DNA from: Coffea arabica | Taxonomy: Eukaryota; Streptophyta; Magnoliopsida; Gentianales; Rubiaceae | Assembly (NCBI RefSeq): GCF_036785885.1 | Contig: NC_092329.1 | Coordinates: 2,976,001-3,040,000, forward strand | Direction: 5' to 3' | Length of the DNA: 64,000 nucleotides | Shown: positions 1 to 11,350 of the stretch, in pieces | Layout: every line of letters starts with the position of its first letter | Position numbering within the stretch: position 1 is the stretch's first letter | Translations under genes and position numbers: made by a program | Notes under the pieces: model-generated | Seen by the model: only the letters and a program-made list of their open reading frames with translations | The model's database searches: none | What the model was told of the DNA's origin: nothing

Positions 1-164
1 AAAAACGTTAGGGGAGTTTTCTGATATGATCCCTATTTTTAAAACATCCCTATGCGTAGCAGTTTTTTTTTTTTTTTTTTGAAAAAAAAGGTGATGGCAT
101 GGTGGCGTTGACACTTGAGAGAAAGGTCCTGTAAATAGTGAAAAAACAAAGAACGTTAAAAACA

Positions 165-201
165 GGAGAGAGAGAGAGAGAGTGTGTGTGTGCGCGTGTG
201 T
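165..201. repeat. GA/GT dinucleotide repeat upstream of the BPC gene
   Basis: A (GA)n run of about 17 bases passes directly into a (GT)n run with one CG interruption. It lies about 2 kb before the start codon, at or near the probable transcription start of the BPC gene. GA repeats are the known target of BBR/BPC proteins, so this could be a binding site for the gene's own product; that is inference. Confidence 0.8.
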
Positions 202-2140
202 GTTGAGTTGATGTTGGAGTAATGGGGGCTTAATCTCTTGTTTGCCCTTACAACAACTGTTCTTTCGTCATAGATATTTCTTCAATCACCTTCTCCTTCG
301 ATTTAGGGTTTTGACTCTTTTGCTTTCTCTCTATAGTCTCTGCAACTCTTTGCTCCATGATATTTCACTGTGAGCTTTCGATTAACTTATGATCTCTGTT
401 TAATCCTGGCTGTTACTTGATTTTTCTACTCATCGTTTTTTGTGTTAGCTTCTTACTTGATTTGGTTGACTGTTTATTTTATGTCAATACAACTGTGTTT
501 GCATTGATTAATTTGCGCTCTTTCCTTTTTTTTTTTATTTTATTTTGTCCCCTGCTGAGTTTTAATCAAGTTGATTGGATATCTTTTTTTCTTTCTTTTT
601 CAAGCCAGTAGTTTTAGTTCGTTTTTCCCCAAGTGTGATGCAGGTTGAAGTTCATTTTTGGTGAACTTGAGCTTTTTAGAGCATTGAAGGTTTGAAATTT
701 TAGCTGTAAATTCAGCTTCGGAAGCCGTTAAAGTTCATTTCAGTTGACAGACTTTCCTTCTCCGCTCCTTTGTTGGGGTTTTCGGGATCTTAATTTTCCT
801 TCTTTTCTTTTTTTAAAGCTGAGTTACTGTTGTTCTTTCTTTCCCAAATGAGATCTAAATAAGATGAAGTGTGCATTGAAGGGAAATGGAGAGGATAACA
901 TTGACGGGGTGCTGAATATTGTAATGTTCTTTTGGTTCCGACAAATATGTAAAAACTGTAGGTGTAAAGGCTTACTTGATTTCTTCTTGTTAGCTTTGCT
1001 TCCCATTGAGAAGGGAACAATTTTACCAGTAGAACTATTGGTGGAAAAGTGCCTATTTGATGAAACTCTAGTTTACTCAAGGTTCATACTGCCCTTAAAA
1101 TGGACCGTTAGACTGGTTCTATTATTACTCTAAAAGTTATGCCGTTATGCATGATAAAGAAAATCTAGATACTTTTGGGGTGGACTAATTTCTCATGTTT
1201 CTGGTTTGCGATTTGGAAGTGCTCTCAGAAACTTGCTGCTCAAAGTTAGCTTATAGAACCTCCTTCAGCTACGAAAGTGGTTCACCCATTGCCACTCTGT
1301 GTCACATTTTGGTCATTGGTTTATTGGAAATACGTGCTGCATTTGCTTTCTCAATATTCCCCTTGTTTCTGTCTCATAACGTGTCTGCAAATGCTTTTTT
1401 TGCAGATGCTCATGTACTTGTGTCTGCAACAAAAAGTAGGATAAAAATCCTAACAAGGTTCATTTGTAACAGATAGAATTTTAATTATTTCTAGAAGAGT
1501 TTGAACACACTTGGTTATGATGTAGGAAACATATGCTAATTGCAATTTTGACTACTGTCTTCCAGAAGAATTATTGTCTTATAAATTATTGGTCATTGAT
1601 TCTGTATGAGCTTTCCAGGTGTATTTCATTTGTGCTTCTTGTTGGGGTTTTCTGTTTTATCAGGATGTCAATCCTTTGATATCCGTCAGGCAGAAGTGAC
1701 TTAGAAATATAGTGTAGTTCTATTGTATGTAAATAGTATGTGCGTACTTTCTACTTGCTCGGTTTTCTTATGCCTTAAGAAATTGTTTGTTTTTAAGTCA
1801 AAGATATTGTGTTATAATGAGTTTGTTTTACTGGATATCATGCTGACACACAAGTGAATTTTTCCAAGCAGGAATTTTACGGAATATGAGTTTCAGTTCA
1901 TGATCCTCCTGCTTGGGTTAATGGTATCATTCATTTCTACTTTGTAATTTTTTGTATAGAAAAGTATAGAGTTTGCATCCTTTAGAAATTTTTGGGAATC
2001 TTTTTAGATATGCTGTTCTTAAATGTTTGGTTGCAGGGCCTGAGTGGTTGTTTCATGCCTACCTGAGTCCATGTTGCACCTATAGTACTGGTTGGAAAGT
2101 TCATACTGATACCAGCCGCTAGTCCTGTTGTTTGTTACAG
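202..2140 (+). other. Long 5' leader of the BPC gene with intron(s)
   Basis: No convincing coding sequence is present; the short open frames have no recognisable motifs. Pyrimidine-rich sequence at 240-350 looks like a plant 5' untranslated exon. Two good 3' splice sites lie near the coding start: one ending at 2036 after a T-rich tract, and one ending at 2140 directly before the ATG. A leader intron of over 1 kb is common in BPC genes. The exact first exon cannot be fixed from sequence alone. Confidence 0.5.
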
Positions 2141-3297
2141 ATGGATGATAGTGGGCATCGTGAGAATGGGCGTCATAAGCCACCTCAGGGTCAGGTTAGA
2201 TTCGACATGTTATGGATCAGTGATACGGTTTTATTTTTACTACATTTTCTTTAGTAAATCCTACATGGGAGAGAAATGGATTCTATAGTATCTGTACTAT
2301 GGAATGCTATCTATAGGTGCTAATTATAACTATTTTGATGCATTTGTTTCAGTGGTTAATGCAGCATCAGCCATCAATGAAACAAATCATGGCCATTATG
2401 GCTGAAAGAGATGCTGCTATCCAGGAGAGGAATTTGGCTCTTTCTGAGAAGAAGGCTGCTTTGGCAGAACGAGACATGGCTATCCTGCAGAGGGATTCAG
2501 CAATAGCTGAAAGAAATAATGCCATTATGGAACGCGATAATGCAATTGCCACTCTTCAGTATCGCGAAAACTCTATAAATAGTGGTAATATGTCTCCCTG
2601 CCCACCAGGATGCCAAATTACACGTGGTGTGAAGCATATGCACCATCCTCAGCAGCACGTACACCACCAGCCCCAAGTAAATGAACCTCCATATGGTAGC
2701 AGAGATATGCCCATAAGTGATGCTATTCCAATATCACCTGGTTTGCTGGAGCCTGCAAAGTCCAGGAGGACAAAACGAACCAAGGATCCGAAGGCAGTAA
2801 CATCAACTAAGAAGGCTTCAAAGTCATCGAAGAAGGTTAAAAGGGAGGGTGAGGACCTCAACAAAACAATGTTTGGCAAGTCACATGAGTGGAAGCCTGG
2901 GCAGGAAGTGGGTAGTGGCACTGATGACCTGAACAGACAACTAGGTGTCTCGAAGCCAGACTGGAAGGATCAGGACCTGGGTTTGAACCAGGTTGCTTTT
3001 GACGAGTCAACCATGCCAGTGCCTGTGTGCTCCTGCACAGGAGTTCTCAGGCCATGCTACAAGTGGGGAAATGGAGGCTGGCAATCATCTTGTTGTACCA
3101 CCAATTTGTCTATGTATCCATTGCCAGCAGTGCCTAATAAGCGTCATGCCAGAATTGGTGGTCGGAAGATGAGTGGAAGTGCTTTTAACAAACTGCTGAG
3201 TCGCCTAGCAGCAGAAGGCCACGATCTGTCAAACCCTGTTGACCTTAAAGAGCACTGGGCGAAACATGGCACAAATCGCTACATTACCATCAAATAA
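2141..3297 (+). CDS. BPC6: BBR/BPC class II GAGA-binding transcription factor
   Basis: Coding exons are 2141-2194 and 2353-3297, giving 332 residues. The short first exon begins [18 protein letters not shown], the typical class II start, and joins in frame to [11 protein letters not shown]. Residues about 34-90 form the Ala-zipper coiled coil, with repeated AERD/AIxER units. A Lys/Arg-rich nuclear-localisation stretch ([15 protein letters not shown]) follows a His/Pro-rich linker. Residues 241-332 are the basic pentacysteine DNA-binding domain, with cysteines at 244, 246, 253, 265 and 266, the WQSSCCTT core and the C-terminal RYITIK. The protein should bind GA repeats in the nucleus and, as reported for Arabidopsis BPC6, recruit Polycomb-type repressors. 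Length is normal for BPC4/BPC6 proteins. The open frame could start earlier, at 2317, but that sequence is intron. The symbol marks the BPC4/BPC6 group, not strict orthology. Confidence 0.93.
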
Positions 3298-3822
3298 ATG
3301 TAAGTTGAAGTTTATAGGGGGAAAGGTTGTCAGCCACTACTGACAATTATATATATTTGATTTGGAATTGTCAGGGGAAAAATTATTCGTTTAGTTAACG
3401 AAGTAATTGGAGTTTTCCCTTTTTTATTGGTGCCAATCAATTCTCTCCTTCACCCCTAATCTTCCCTTTCTGGATAATCTGAAGAATTAAGCTGTCTGCG
3501 TCTCCCCTTTTTCCTTTTTGTAATGTTGGTCGGGGAAAAGATGCAGGGCTATTGAAAAGTGATAGATAAATGAGCATGTGTATGGGCTGTATGGGCCATG
3601 GGGTAAGGTTGGACCCTTATTGCTTGTAACTAGTATCAAGTGTAGAGATCCGCTGTATTTCTCCTGTATTAAGGTACATGGTACATGTTAATTGTGTTAT
3701 TATTTTCTGTTTAGATTTTGCTTTCAATATAGATCACTGGCAATTTCTCGAGCATCGATATTGATCACTGGCAATTGCTATTGACCCCTTTCCGGTTCTA
3801 TGCTGACAATGAGTTAGTGCTG
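3298..3822 (+). other. 3' untranslated region of BPC and short spacer
   Basis: There is no open frame of note. The T-rich, AT-rich sequence to about 3720 fits a 3' UTR. The hAT MITE follows directly. Confidence 0.5.
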
Positions 3823-3830
3823 ATTTTGAC

Positions 3831-4278
3831 TAGAGCTGCAAATGAGCCGAGTTGAGATTTGGACTTATCGAGCCGAGCTCGACTTAATAACAAATGAACT
3901 CGAGCTCGACGAGTCAAGAAAATTGAGTTCGAGCTCAACTCGACCAAGGAAAAGTCATGCTCGAGCTCGACTCGACAAGCCTCACGAGCAACTTGAATTG
4001 TTAGCTCGTAATGTGACTCGAATTTCTGACTCGTAAACAGCTCAGTAACTCGAGTTTAATCTAATAAAAATAACAAATAATTATTTTTTTAATAAATAAT
4101 AAAATATTATGAATATATATGTAATTTTATTATTAAAATAAAAAATATATATATGTACACGAGCTAACGAACTTAATATTTTGAGTTCGAACTCGAGTTC
4201 GAGTTTCGATTTTGCTAGCTCTAGCTCGAGTCGAGTCGAGCTTTGACTCGCGAGCGGTTCGATTCATTTGCAGCCTTA
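3831..4278. mobile_element. hAT-type MITE (448 bp)
   Basis: The left end TAGAGCTGCAAATGA and the inverted right end (TAAGGCTGCAAATGA when reversed) are near-matching terminal repeats. They are flanked by an 8-bp duplication, ATTTTGAC at 3823-3830 and GTTTTGAC at 4279-4286, with one mismatch. Eight-base duplications and TAGRGCTGCAAA-like ends are typical of hAT elements. The subterminal parts are arrays of short palindromes (GAGCTC, CTCGAG), and the centre is AT-rich. There is no transposase, so it is non-autonomous. Confidence 0.85.
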
Positions 4279-4596
4279 GTTTTGACCATGCACGTTTCAA
4301 TTCACTGGATATTCGGATGGATCCAAAAAACAGTTCCCATGTAGCAAAAGAAATGCATTAGCACTGCAATCCTGTTTCAGGCATTCCTTCCCGCCTTGCC
4401 ATGAGTTTTTAGCGAAGGGCTCGGGTAGAATGGAAAAACGATGAATATTTTGTTTGTAAAACCCACTTTTGGATGACGTGTATTCAGTGAGGAATGTAAG
4501 TGGTAATTGTGAATTAGTGATGAATGGACGTAGCTGGTAAAAGATTCGGAACTTTTCATCATTTATCCATAAAACGTAGTGCACAGAGCCCATTAG

Positions 4597-6290
4597 AGGA
4601 AGAGAAAGCTAATTGTCCGACTCCTAAACTATTTTCATTGCACTCAATAATAAATTATTGTAAATAAATCCCTCAACAAAAAAGTTTCACGTTTAAGGAA
4701 TTTTGTCAAATTTAGTCGTTGATACCGATAGAACGAAGAATAAAATTAACTGAACACAAGAGTTTTTTAATGGTAAAGTATGTAGGGAACCATTAAACGA
4801 TTTTCATTGTCAAGTTTTGGCTCTTAATTTATCTCAGAGTAACCCCTTAGTCATAGGTGGGACTCGGGGCACGGACGGTTGCAGGTGCAACCGTCCCTGT
4901 CAATTGTAGTCATTATCAACTGGCCGTAACTTTCTTTGTACATCGTGTAACTTTTTTTTCACATGATGTATTTTCACAAAAGATAGTGGTGGGCCCCACA
5001 CTTGGCGCGGAAATCGAATTACATGGTGTAATCTCAACCGCACAAAATTGTGAGGGCCAATCTTGGCTCTTAACCGTGCAGGGATACTGATGACCGTCCC
5101 TGCCCCAAATCCGTCATAAGTGTATCTAGAACTGAAGATATTTATGTCCAACCACTTAGTATAACCGTCGAGACCAGAACCAAAAGGGTTAAGAAGAAAT
5201 ATAGACTTCATTTTACCATTATTAGATTCAGCCTTTAACAATGTTGACTAATGAAGTATATTTTTCGTCTTATCTTTTCTGATTCTAGTTATGATGGTTA
5301 TATTAAATGATTTGACAAAAATGCCCTTTGGTTCCAACTGCACTCATTACACGGGCAAAAAGTTTGGAAGGCCCTCAAACTATTATGTTAGTAGATTTTT
5401 AACCCTTCAACTATTAAGTATATATTTTTAACCCTCCAACTTGTAAAAAGGTATATTTTAGAAACCTCTTCAAGATTTATGTTAATATCACTTAGCATTC
5501 ATAAAGTTTCAAAAATATCACTGACCTCCCTTAAAATCATATCTTTTGTAATGATTTCACCCTTGTGTCATTAAACTATTCTTATAATAATCATTTAACT
5601 AGAGAGATATATTTTTCTCTCAATTCTACCTATTTGTGTTGTTGTCTTATTTTGAATTTTCTAACAAGTTGGTTATAATGTAACATTTACAAGTTTTACC
5701 TAAAAATTTTCTTTTCATTATGTTTTGCCTAAAAATTGTTAAAGTAGTGAAGATAATTTTTTAAATTCACACAATATGATAGTGATTAATGGTCCATTCT
5801 ACTAATATGGAAGTTGAGTGATGTTTTTGAAACTTCAAGAGTGCCAAATGATATTACCATAAATCTCAAAGAAGATTTCTAAAATTATCTAAACCTAAAA
5901 GGGTAAAGAATATGCCCTTTTACAAGTCAAGAGGTAAACATATGCACTTAATAATTAGAGAGCTTAAAGTTGATCAACGACATAGTTTGAGAACTATTTA
6001 GTTTGATCAACGACATAGGTTTTTTACCCTACTACTAAAATAGTTGGCATGGTGCTATGAGACAATTGATATTAGGGGCCAAAACTTAACAATGTGAATA
6101 GTTTAAGGGTTTTCTATACACTTTATTTCACGTTCTGTTGATATTAATAGCTAAGTTTGATGGAAGTATTTGAACATGACGCCTTTTTGTTGATGGAATT
6201 CGTTATGGTAATATATTGTTGAGAGACCAAAAGAGTGCATGCAAATAGTTTAGGGGTTGGTTGAATAATTTTCTCTCAAATTAGAGAACA
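4597..6290. repeat. Large imperfect fold-back element with nested insertions
   Basis: Reversing 5790-6290 gives sequence that aligns patchily with 4600-4850 and then 5350-5560. Shared landmarks include CTCAAACTAT, CTAAACTATTT, AAGTTTTGGC and TTTCAAAAATATCAC. The left arm is longer because a separate MITE (4860-5112) and unmatched sequence interrupt it. The inner palindrome (about 5453-5888) resembles the family of the MITE at 16653-17195. Outer flanks share ATTAGAG, which may be a degraded target duplication. I infer a non-autonomous Mutator/fold-back type element. There is no coding capacity. Confidence 0.55.
4860..5112. mobile_element. Mutator-type MITE, copy 1 (253 bp)
   Basis: Terminal inverted repeats of about 20 bp (GGACTCGGGGCACGGACGGT against GGATTTGGGGCAGGGACGGT) are bordered by a 9-10 bp duplication, GTCATAGGTG at 4850-4859 and GTCATAAGTG at 5113-5122, with one mismatch. 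That length points to the Mutator superfamily. Just inside the left end is a short hairpin (GACGGTTGCAGGTGCAACCGTC). A second copy lies inverted at 24662-24878. Open frames across it are chance products. Confidence 0.8.
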
Positions 6291-6860
6291 ATTGTACTAA
6301 AAAATACAAAAAATTGATATTTTATTTATTTATATTGTTCGTGAAAACGTATGCAAATGCAATTATAACTAAAACAGTATAGTTCTTCGACTAAATATGT
6401 GATTTGTAGCAATAGGTAAAAGTTCAAATGACCCTGGAATTTATTACATTTTTCGGCTAAAATTTTAAAAACTAAATATTATTGATCTAACTGCATGAAA
6501 TATAAGATTTTCAAATGCTTATAAGAAACCTCTTAGATCATATAATTCGCACTTGAACTCACAAAATTATAGTTCAAAACTCTAGAATTGTACTAAGATC
6601 GGGATCGAAATCATAATTTTGAATCATAAAATCATAAGATCGTAATAGTAAGATTGGGAGTTTAACATTCATGCCCAAAATTCATTTATCTATCTATCTT
6701 ATCTGAGGATAAGATGTCCTAAATTTCTCTAGGGCTTGTTTTTGTTCAAGGAGTTACAAGTTAATTTGAGTTTGCTTTGCTTTATCTATCTATCCTATTT
6801 GAGGGTAAAATGTCCTAAATTTTTGTTCAAGTACTTACGAGTTAATTTGAGTTTACTTTA

Positions 6861-7412
6861 GGTTTGTTTGGATAGAGTATTATTTGAAACATAATTATTT
6901 GAAATAATTACTGTAACACTTTTTATGATGTGATGTATGTGAGATAAGAAGGTGGTTGAAAATATAAGGTCTTGGTTGGAAAGCAATTTTTCAAAGAAAA
7001 TTTGTTACGTTTTTATAAACACATTTTCCAATTATTTTTTTACCTCATATATATTAAATCGCTACAGTGATTTTTTAACAAAAAAATGCAATTCAAACGT
7101 GGCCTAAAAATATGGATTGAGAAATGTGTTTATAATGCAAGCGAAATGTTAATTTACAAAATTTGATATCTTTCTCAAACGAATTTGAGCATGAGTTCAA
7201 TCTCCTTAAATTCAAGATATATTAGGATAGGAAGAATAGGGATAGGATTGTAAGTTATTTGGGATTATTTGTGATATTTTTACTGTAACACTTTTTTGTG
7301 ATGTGATGTATGTGAGATAAAAAGATATTGGAAAGATAAAAAGGTGTATTGGAAATTGTAAAGATGATGTAAGCAAATAAAATTGGGAAAATATGAAGCA
7401 ATCCAAACAAAC
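6861..7412. repeat. Remnants of TTTGTTTGGAT-ended MITEs
   Basis: The left part (6861-6967) starts GGTTTGTTTGGAT, and the right part (about 7240-7412) ends ATCCAAACAAACC. Both contain a near-identical block (CTGTAACAC..., then GTGATGTATGTGAGATAA). They look like two partial copies, or one rearranged copy, of a MITE family. A Tourist element is inserted at 6968-7104. Boundaries are approximate. Confidence 0.45.
6968..7104. mobile_element. Tourist-type MITE (PIF/Harbinger), 137 bp
   Basis: The ends are GGTCTTGGTTGGAAAGC and, reversed, GGCCACGTTTGAATTGC. Both sides carry a TAA target duplication (6965-6967 and 7105-7107). The interior, with AAATCGCTACAGTGATTTTTT, matches the element at 11201-11347 closely, so the two belong to one family. 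Confidence 0.75.
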
Positions 7413-8200
7413 CCGGAGAATGTTAGAAAAAAAAAAGGTTCAGTCCTCTGAAATTTTTATCGTGCCGATTGTGAGTACTAGTATTTGTCAAGTTCAGGTT
7501 CGGTGTGCATTCTTCAATGTATATATATTTTTAAAAGCCTTCACTTTTCAATGTATATTTTATGTCTTTCAACAATTATTTCCTTTTTTTTTCCTTAATA
7601 TTTTTCTCATTTCTTTATATTTGTTATATTGTTGTATTTTGTCTTTCTCCTTTACTTTGTTTTAAATTTTTTGTTTAAAACAGTATAAGTAATTTACTTT
7701 TGGTAAAGTTTAAACTAGGACATATCTGTCATTTAACTACATTCATTAAGGGAGTTTAAGAACCGTCATTGATGAGGGGGCGTAAATGTAATTTGGTCAA
7801 GCCACAAGATTTCTTTGGTAATATGGAACAGACCTTAGGGGAGGTAAATGTAATTAACCCTAAAAATTAATAGGCCAAGAGTTTGGGAGCCAGTTTAAAC
7901 CTTGAACGGTGAGAGAAACGTGCCTGCCACCAGAACCAATGGACTAAACTCGCCAGAGCATGAAACAGACACAGAAGAAGCACAGGTTTCAGCGATCCGA
8001 GTGAACCAAAAGGCAACCAATGAGAGGGCTTTCTTGCAATACGACAGCCAATGAGAAGCGAGCACGCCGATCGAAATATTTTTCAAATAGCTGGGACATT
8101 TCCTCTTCCCATACGCAACCGTTGAAACACTCCCAAGTCCACGTCCCCGATTTAACCGACCTTCAGGTCCTTCACCCACCCCACCCTGCTTCCTCGCAGC
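7413..8200. other. Upstream region of the histone H3.3 gene
   Basis: T-rich low-complexity sequence gives way after about 7880 to more GC-balanced sequence that probably holds the H3.3 promoter. No gene is seen. I did not find the CGCGGATC histone octamer typical of replication-dependent plant histone genes, which fits a replacement H3 gene. Confidence 0.45.
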
Positions 8201-8224
8201 TATATATATATATATATATATATA
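8201..8224 (+). promoter_or_regulatory. (TA)n run acting as probable TATA box of the H3.3 gene
   Basis: A perfect 24-bp TA repeat is followed by CCAACCCCC and a pyrimidine-rich stretch, about 200 bp before the start codon. No other TATA-like element lies at this position. As a microsatellite its length is likely to vary among individuals. Confidence 0.6.
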
Positions 8225-8318
8225 CCAACCCCCTGGTTCGGTTTCTCTCGCTCCTGCGTTCGTTACAGTTTAATCCTTCTAGCGACCGGGGATTCTCTTC
8301 TATTCCCCCTTAGTAAAG

Positions 8319-8422
8319 GTAAGCTGCATCTTATGTGTGTGTGTGTGCGTGTTTTTTTTTTAAAGATTTATTGTCAAGATATGGGGTGTAATTTTTCATA
8401 TGGTGGTTGTAGATTTGTGTAA
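8319..8422 (+). other. Short 5'-UTR intron of the H3.3 gene
   Basis: A strong donor (AAAG|GTAAGC) at 8319 follows a pyrimidine-rich leader. Possible acceptors end at 8412 (TTGTAG) or 8422, three bases before the ATG. Leader introns that raise expression are well known in plant H3.3 genes. A (GT)n tract with T9 lies inside. Confidence 0.6.
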
Positions 8423-9176
<754 letters not shown>

Positions 9177-10987
9177 GACATCCTAGACAACATTTATGTG
9201 CTGAAACAGTGGCCTTTTCCTTGGACGAGCTAATAAATACTATACTTGGTAGAAACTTGTTTAGATACATATGGCTTCCGTATTGATTTAGTTAGTTACT
9301 CTGGCTTAATTCCTAATTGGCGTTTATAGTTTTTGTAAATCTCTAGTGTTTTCATAACTTTACAGTTTAAGGATTCTATATGTTCAGTTTAACATGGATG
9401 TTTGATCCCCGTCCCAATTGGTGTTTAATATTTCTGATTAGTTTGCTCCTGATTTGTCTTGCAATCGTCGTCAGAGGGATATTCAATGTCTGTCTAACGT
9501 GGTTGTCGGCAGAAAAGTCGCTTTCTCCTTTGCCTGGACTCGAGATTATGATTTCCAGAAAGTCTTAGCTTTCAATCGTTGTTCGTTTTTCAATCATATG
9601 ACAAAGAATCTCTTTACACTTGTGCTGCCCCAATTTAGGTTTAATTGGAGTATCACAGATTTCTCAATTAAGTATAATAATTGGATTAAGATTCATCCAA
9701 AGGACAGAGAGGGAGTGGGGCTGAAAAAAAATGAAATGCAAATGGTAGGTTTCAAAATGGAGGACGTCCATATGAAAGTTCTCTTAACGACTTACCAGCA
9801 AAGCCTCTTACAACCTGAGCAAAAATATTTGCCGCGGCAGAGGCTGGAGAGCTGTGCTGAAGTGGATGAGTACCAAGAGCCAAAAAGAAAATTATCTAAG
9901 ATAGAGGATGGAAGTAAGACACAGAACGGGTCAATGGCAGCAGGCGCAAGTCCGTCGTCGGAGGCTGCCGTTAAACTGTGGCTTCCTTGTGGTTTCCTTT
10001 TACGGGGAAAATTGTGTTGGCTCCTTCTCTCTTTAAAGTAGATTAAAGTAGTTTATTCAAATGTTATAATTTAAAGTAGATTAGAGTAATTTATACAAAT
10101 ATTATCGTTGTGATAAAAAAAAAGCAGGGACGTAGAGAAAGAAAGTAAAATACCTAAGTAAATTGGAATGATACGAGAGAAGATTAACGCGGCCCTTGTA
10201 CACCGATGACATGCACAAATCGAGAAAATGCGCTTCTCCTGCTCTGATCTTGTTAGTCCAAAGGGATTATGAAAATGGTAGAATGCTAATAACATCTCTC
10301 ATTTTTTTATTCTTAATTTTTTTATTTTTATCCCAGATACATTTTACAATTTTTTTTTTTTAAATCAAAGCCAAAACCTGGGTTTTTAATCCAAACACAC
10401 GTGGGTCGTGTTGGCTGCGTGCTCATGAACTTCCGATTGTCAAATGGGCCTCTGCAATTGTTCTTCTTTTAGGGCTGGGCTTTGGGTTGATGTCCAGGCC
10501 GGATATTGTGTCTGTATATGGATCTTATGAGAATTGAAGCCCTAACTAGGGACCTGGGGGTGGTCATAATCTGATGCACTCTGAAGGGAACAATGCTAGT
10601 TAATTTGTACTAGTGTGGTGTGGTGTGGTGTAGATTTTATTAGGCTGGATGAATGACCAGCCACATGGACCTGGAAAAGGGCCGCACTTTTACATATTCG
10701 GACACGATCGTCGCAATATCCTATGGATCGGTACTCTTCTCCAATAGGCTACCGGCATTCTAGCAATGTAAAATTCTAAGCTCTGTTGAGGCCTGAAATT
10801 TAACAAGAAGGATTTGTCCCAAATGCACTCGACACCAAAGCCTCATTCATTAGATTCCTAGACGTATTACCCTAACACCTCCTGCAGTGACATGAGATTG
10901 CAGGCGTTTCTGCCCAAGTCATTCTAGTTAATATAAAAATCTTATTTAACTTCTTTGACCTAAAGTTCATGCAATTTTGGGCTTATC
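9177..10987. other. 3' UTR of H3.3 and intergenic sequence
   Basis: The first 200 bases look like a 3' UTR. An open frame at 9454-10041 (195 codons) has a hydrophilic stretch between residues 90 and 170 but no recognised domain; I do not call it a gene. A GTGTG tandem lies near 10610-10630. The rest shows nothing I can identify. Confidence 0.4.
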
Positions 10988-11001
10988 GTAAACTAATTGC
11001 A

Positions 11002-11191
11002 TTTTTTTTTTGACACAGGGGTGTCCGGGTCAATCCTTACGGAGCCCGGCTAATTCCCTACGGCCCGAGCTTGGCGCCCCAACCCAACCAAGGCACGATA
11101 AGTGCACAGGCGTCCTCATAGCGCAGTTTCGAACCCGGGACCTGAAGGTCTCAAGGGAACGCTGCTACCATGTGGCTAAACTCGTGGGGGG
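11002..11191 (-). mobile_element. tRNA-derived SINE, Au-like (190 bp)
   Basis: Read on the minus strand it has a pol III A-box-like stretch (TAGCCACATGGTA), a B box (GGTTCGAAACT) and a 3' poly(A), seen as T10 at the left edge. The 3' body (GGGAATTAGCCGGGC...GACCCGGACACC) resembles plant Au SINEs. It is flanked by the 14-bp duplication GTAAACTAATTGCA: intact on the left (10988-11001), and on the right split by two later insertions (GTAAACTAA at 11192-11200, TAATTGCA at 12829-12836). Confidence 0.88.
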
Positions 11192-11200
11192 GTAAACTAA

Positions 11201-11347
11201 GGCCTTGTTTGGATTGCCGATTTCCGTCGAAAAATTACGTCGTTTTTCGTGATCACATTTCTCTATTACCTTTTTCCCTCATATACATCAAATCGCTACA
11301 GTAATTTTTTCATGAAAAATCACGGAAAATGCAATCCAAACACAACC
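11201..11347. mobile_element. Tourist-type MITE (147 bp) inside the SINE target duplication
   Basis: The ends are GGCCTTGTTTGGATTGC and, reversed, GGTTGTGTTTGGATTGC, with TAA duplications (11198-11200 and 11348-11350) as expected for PIF/Harbinger elements. Its interior block ATCAAATCGCTACAGTAATTT recurs in the copy at 6968-7104. There is no coding capacity. Confidence 0.85.
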
Positions 11348-11350
11348 TAA

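Noticed and set aside
4900-5241. 113-codon minus-strand frame
   Set aside because: Lies across a MITE and its flank; a similar chance frame occurs in the second copy near 24650.
9454-10041. 195-codon open frame downstream of H3.3
   Set aside because: No recognisable domain, no clear promoter or splice context, and it overlaps probable 3' UTR. Kept only as a remark.
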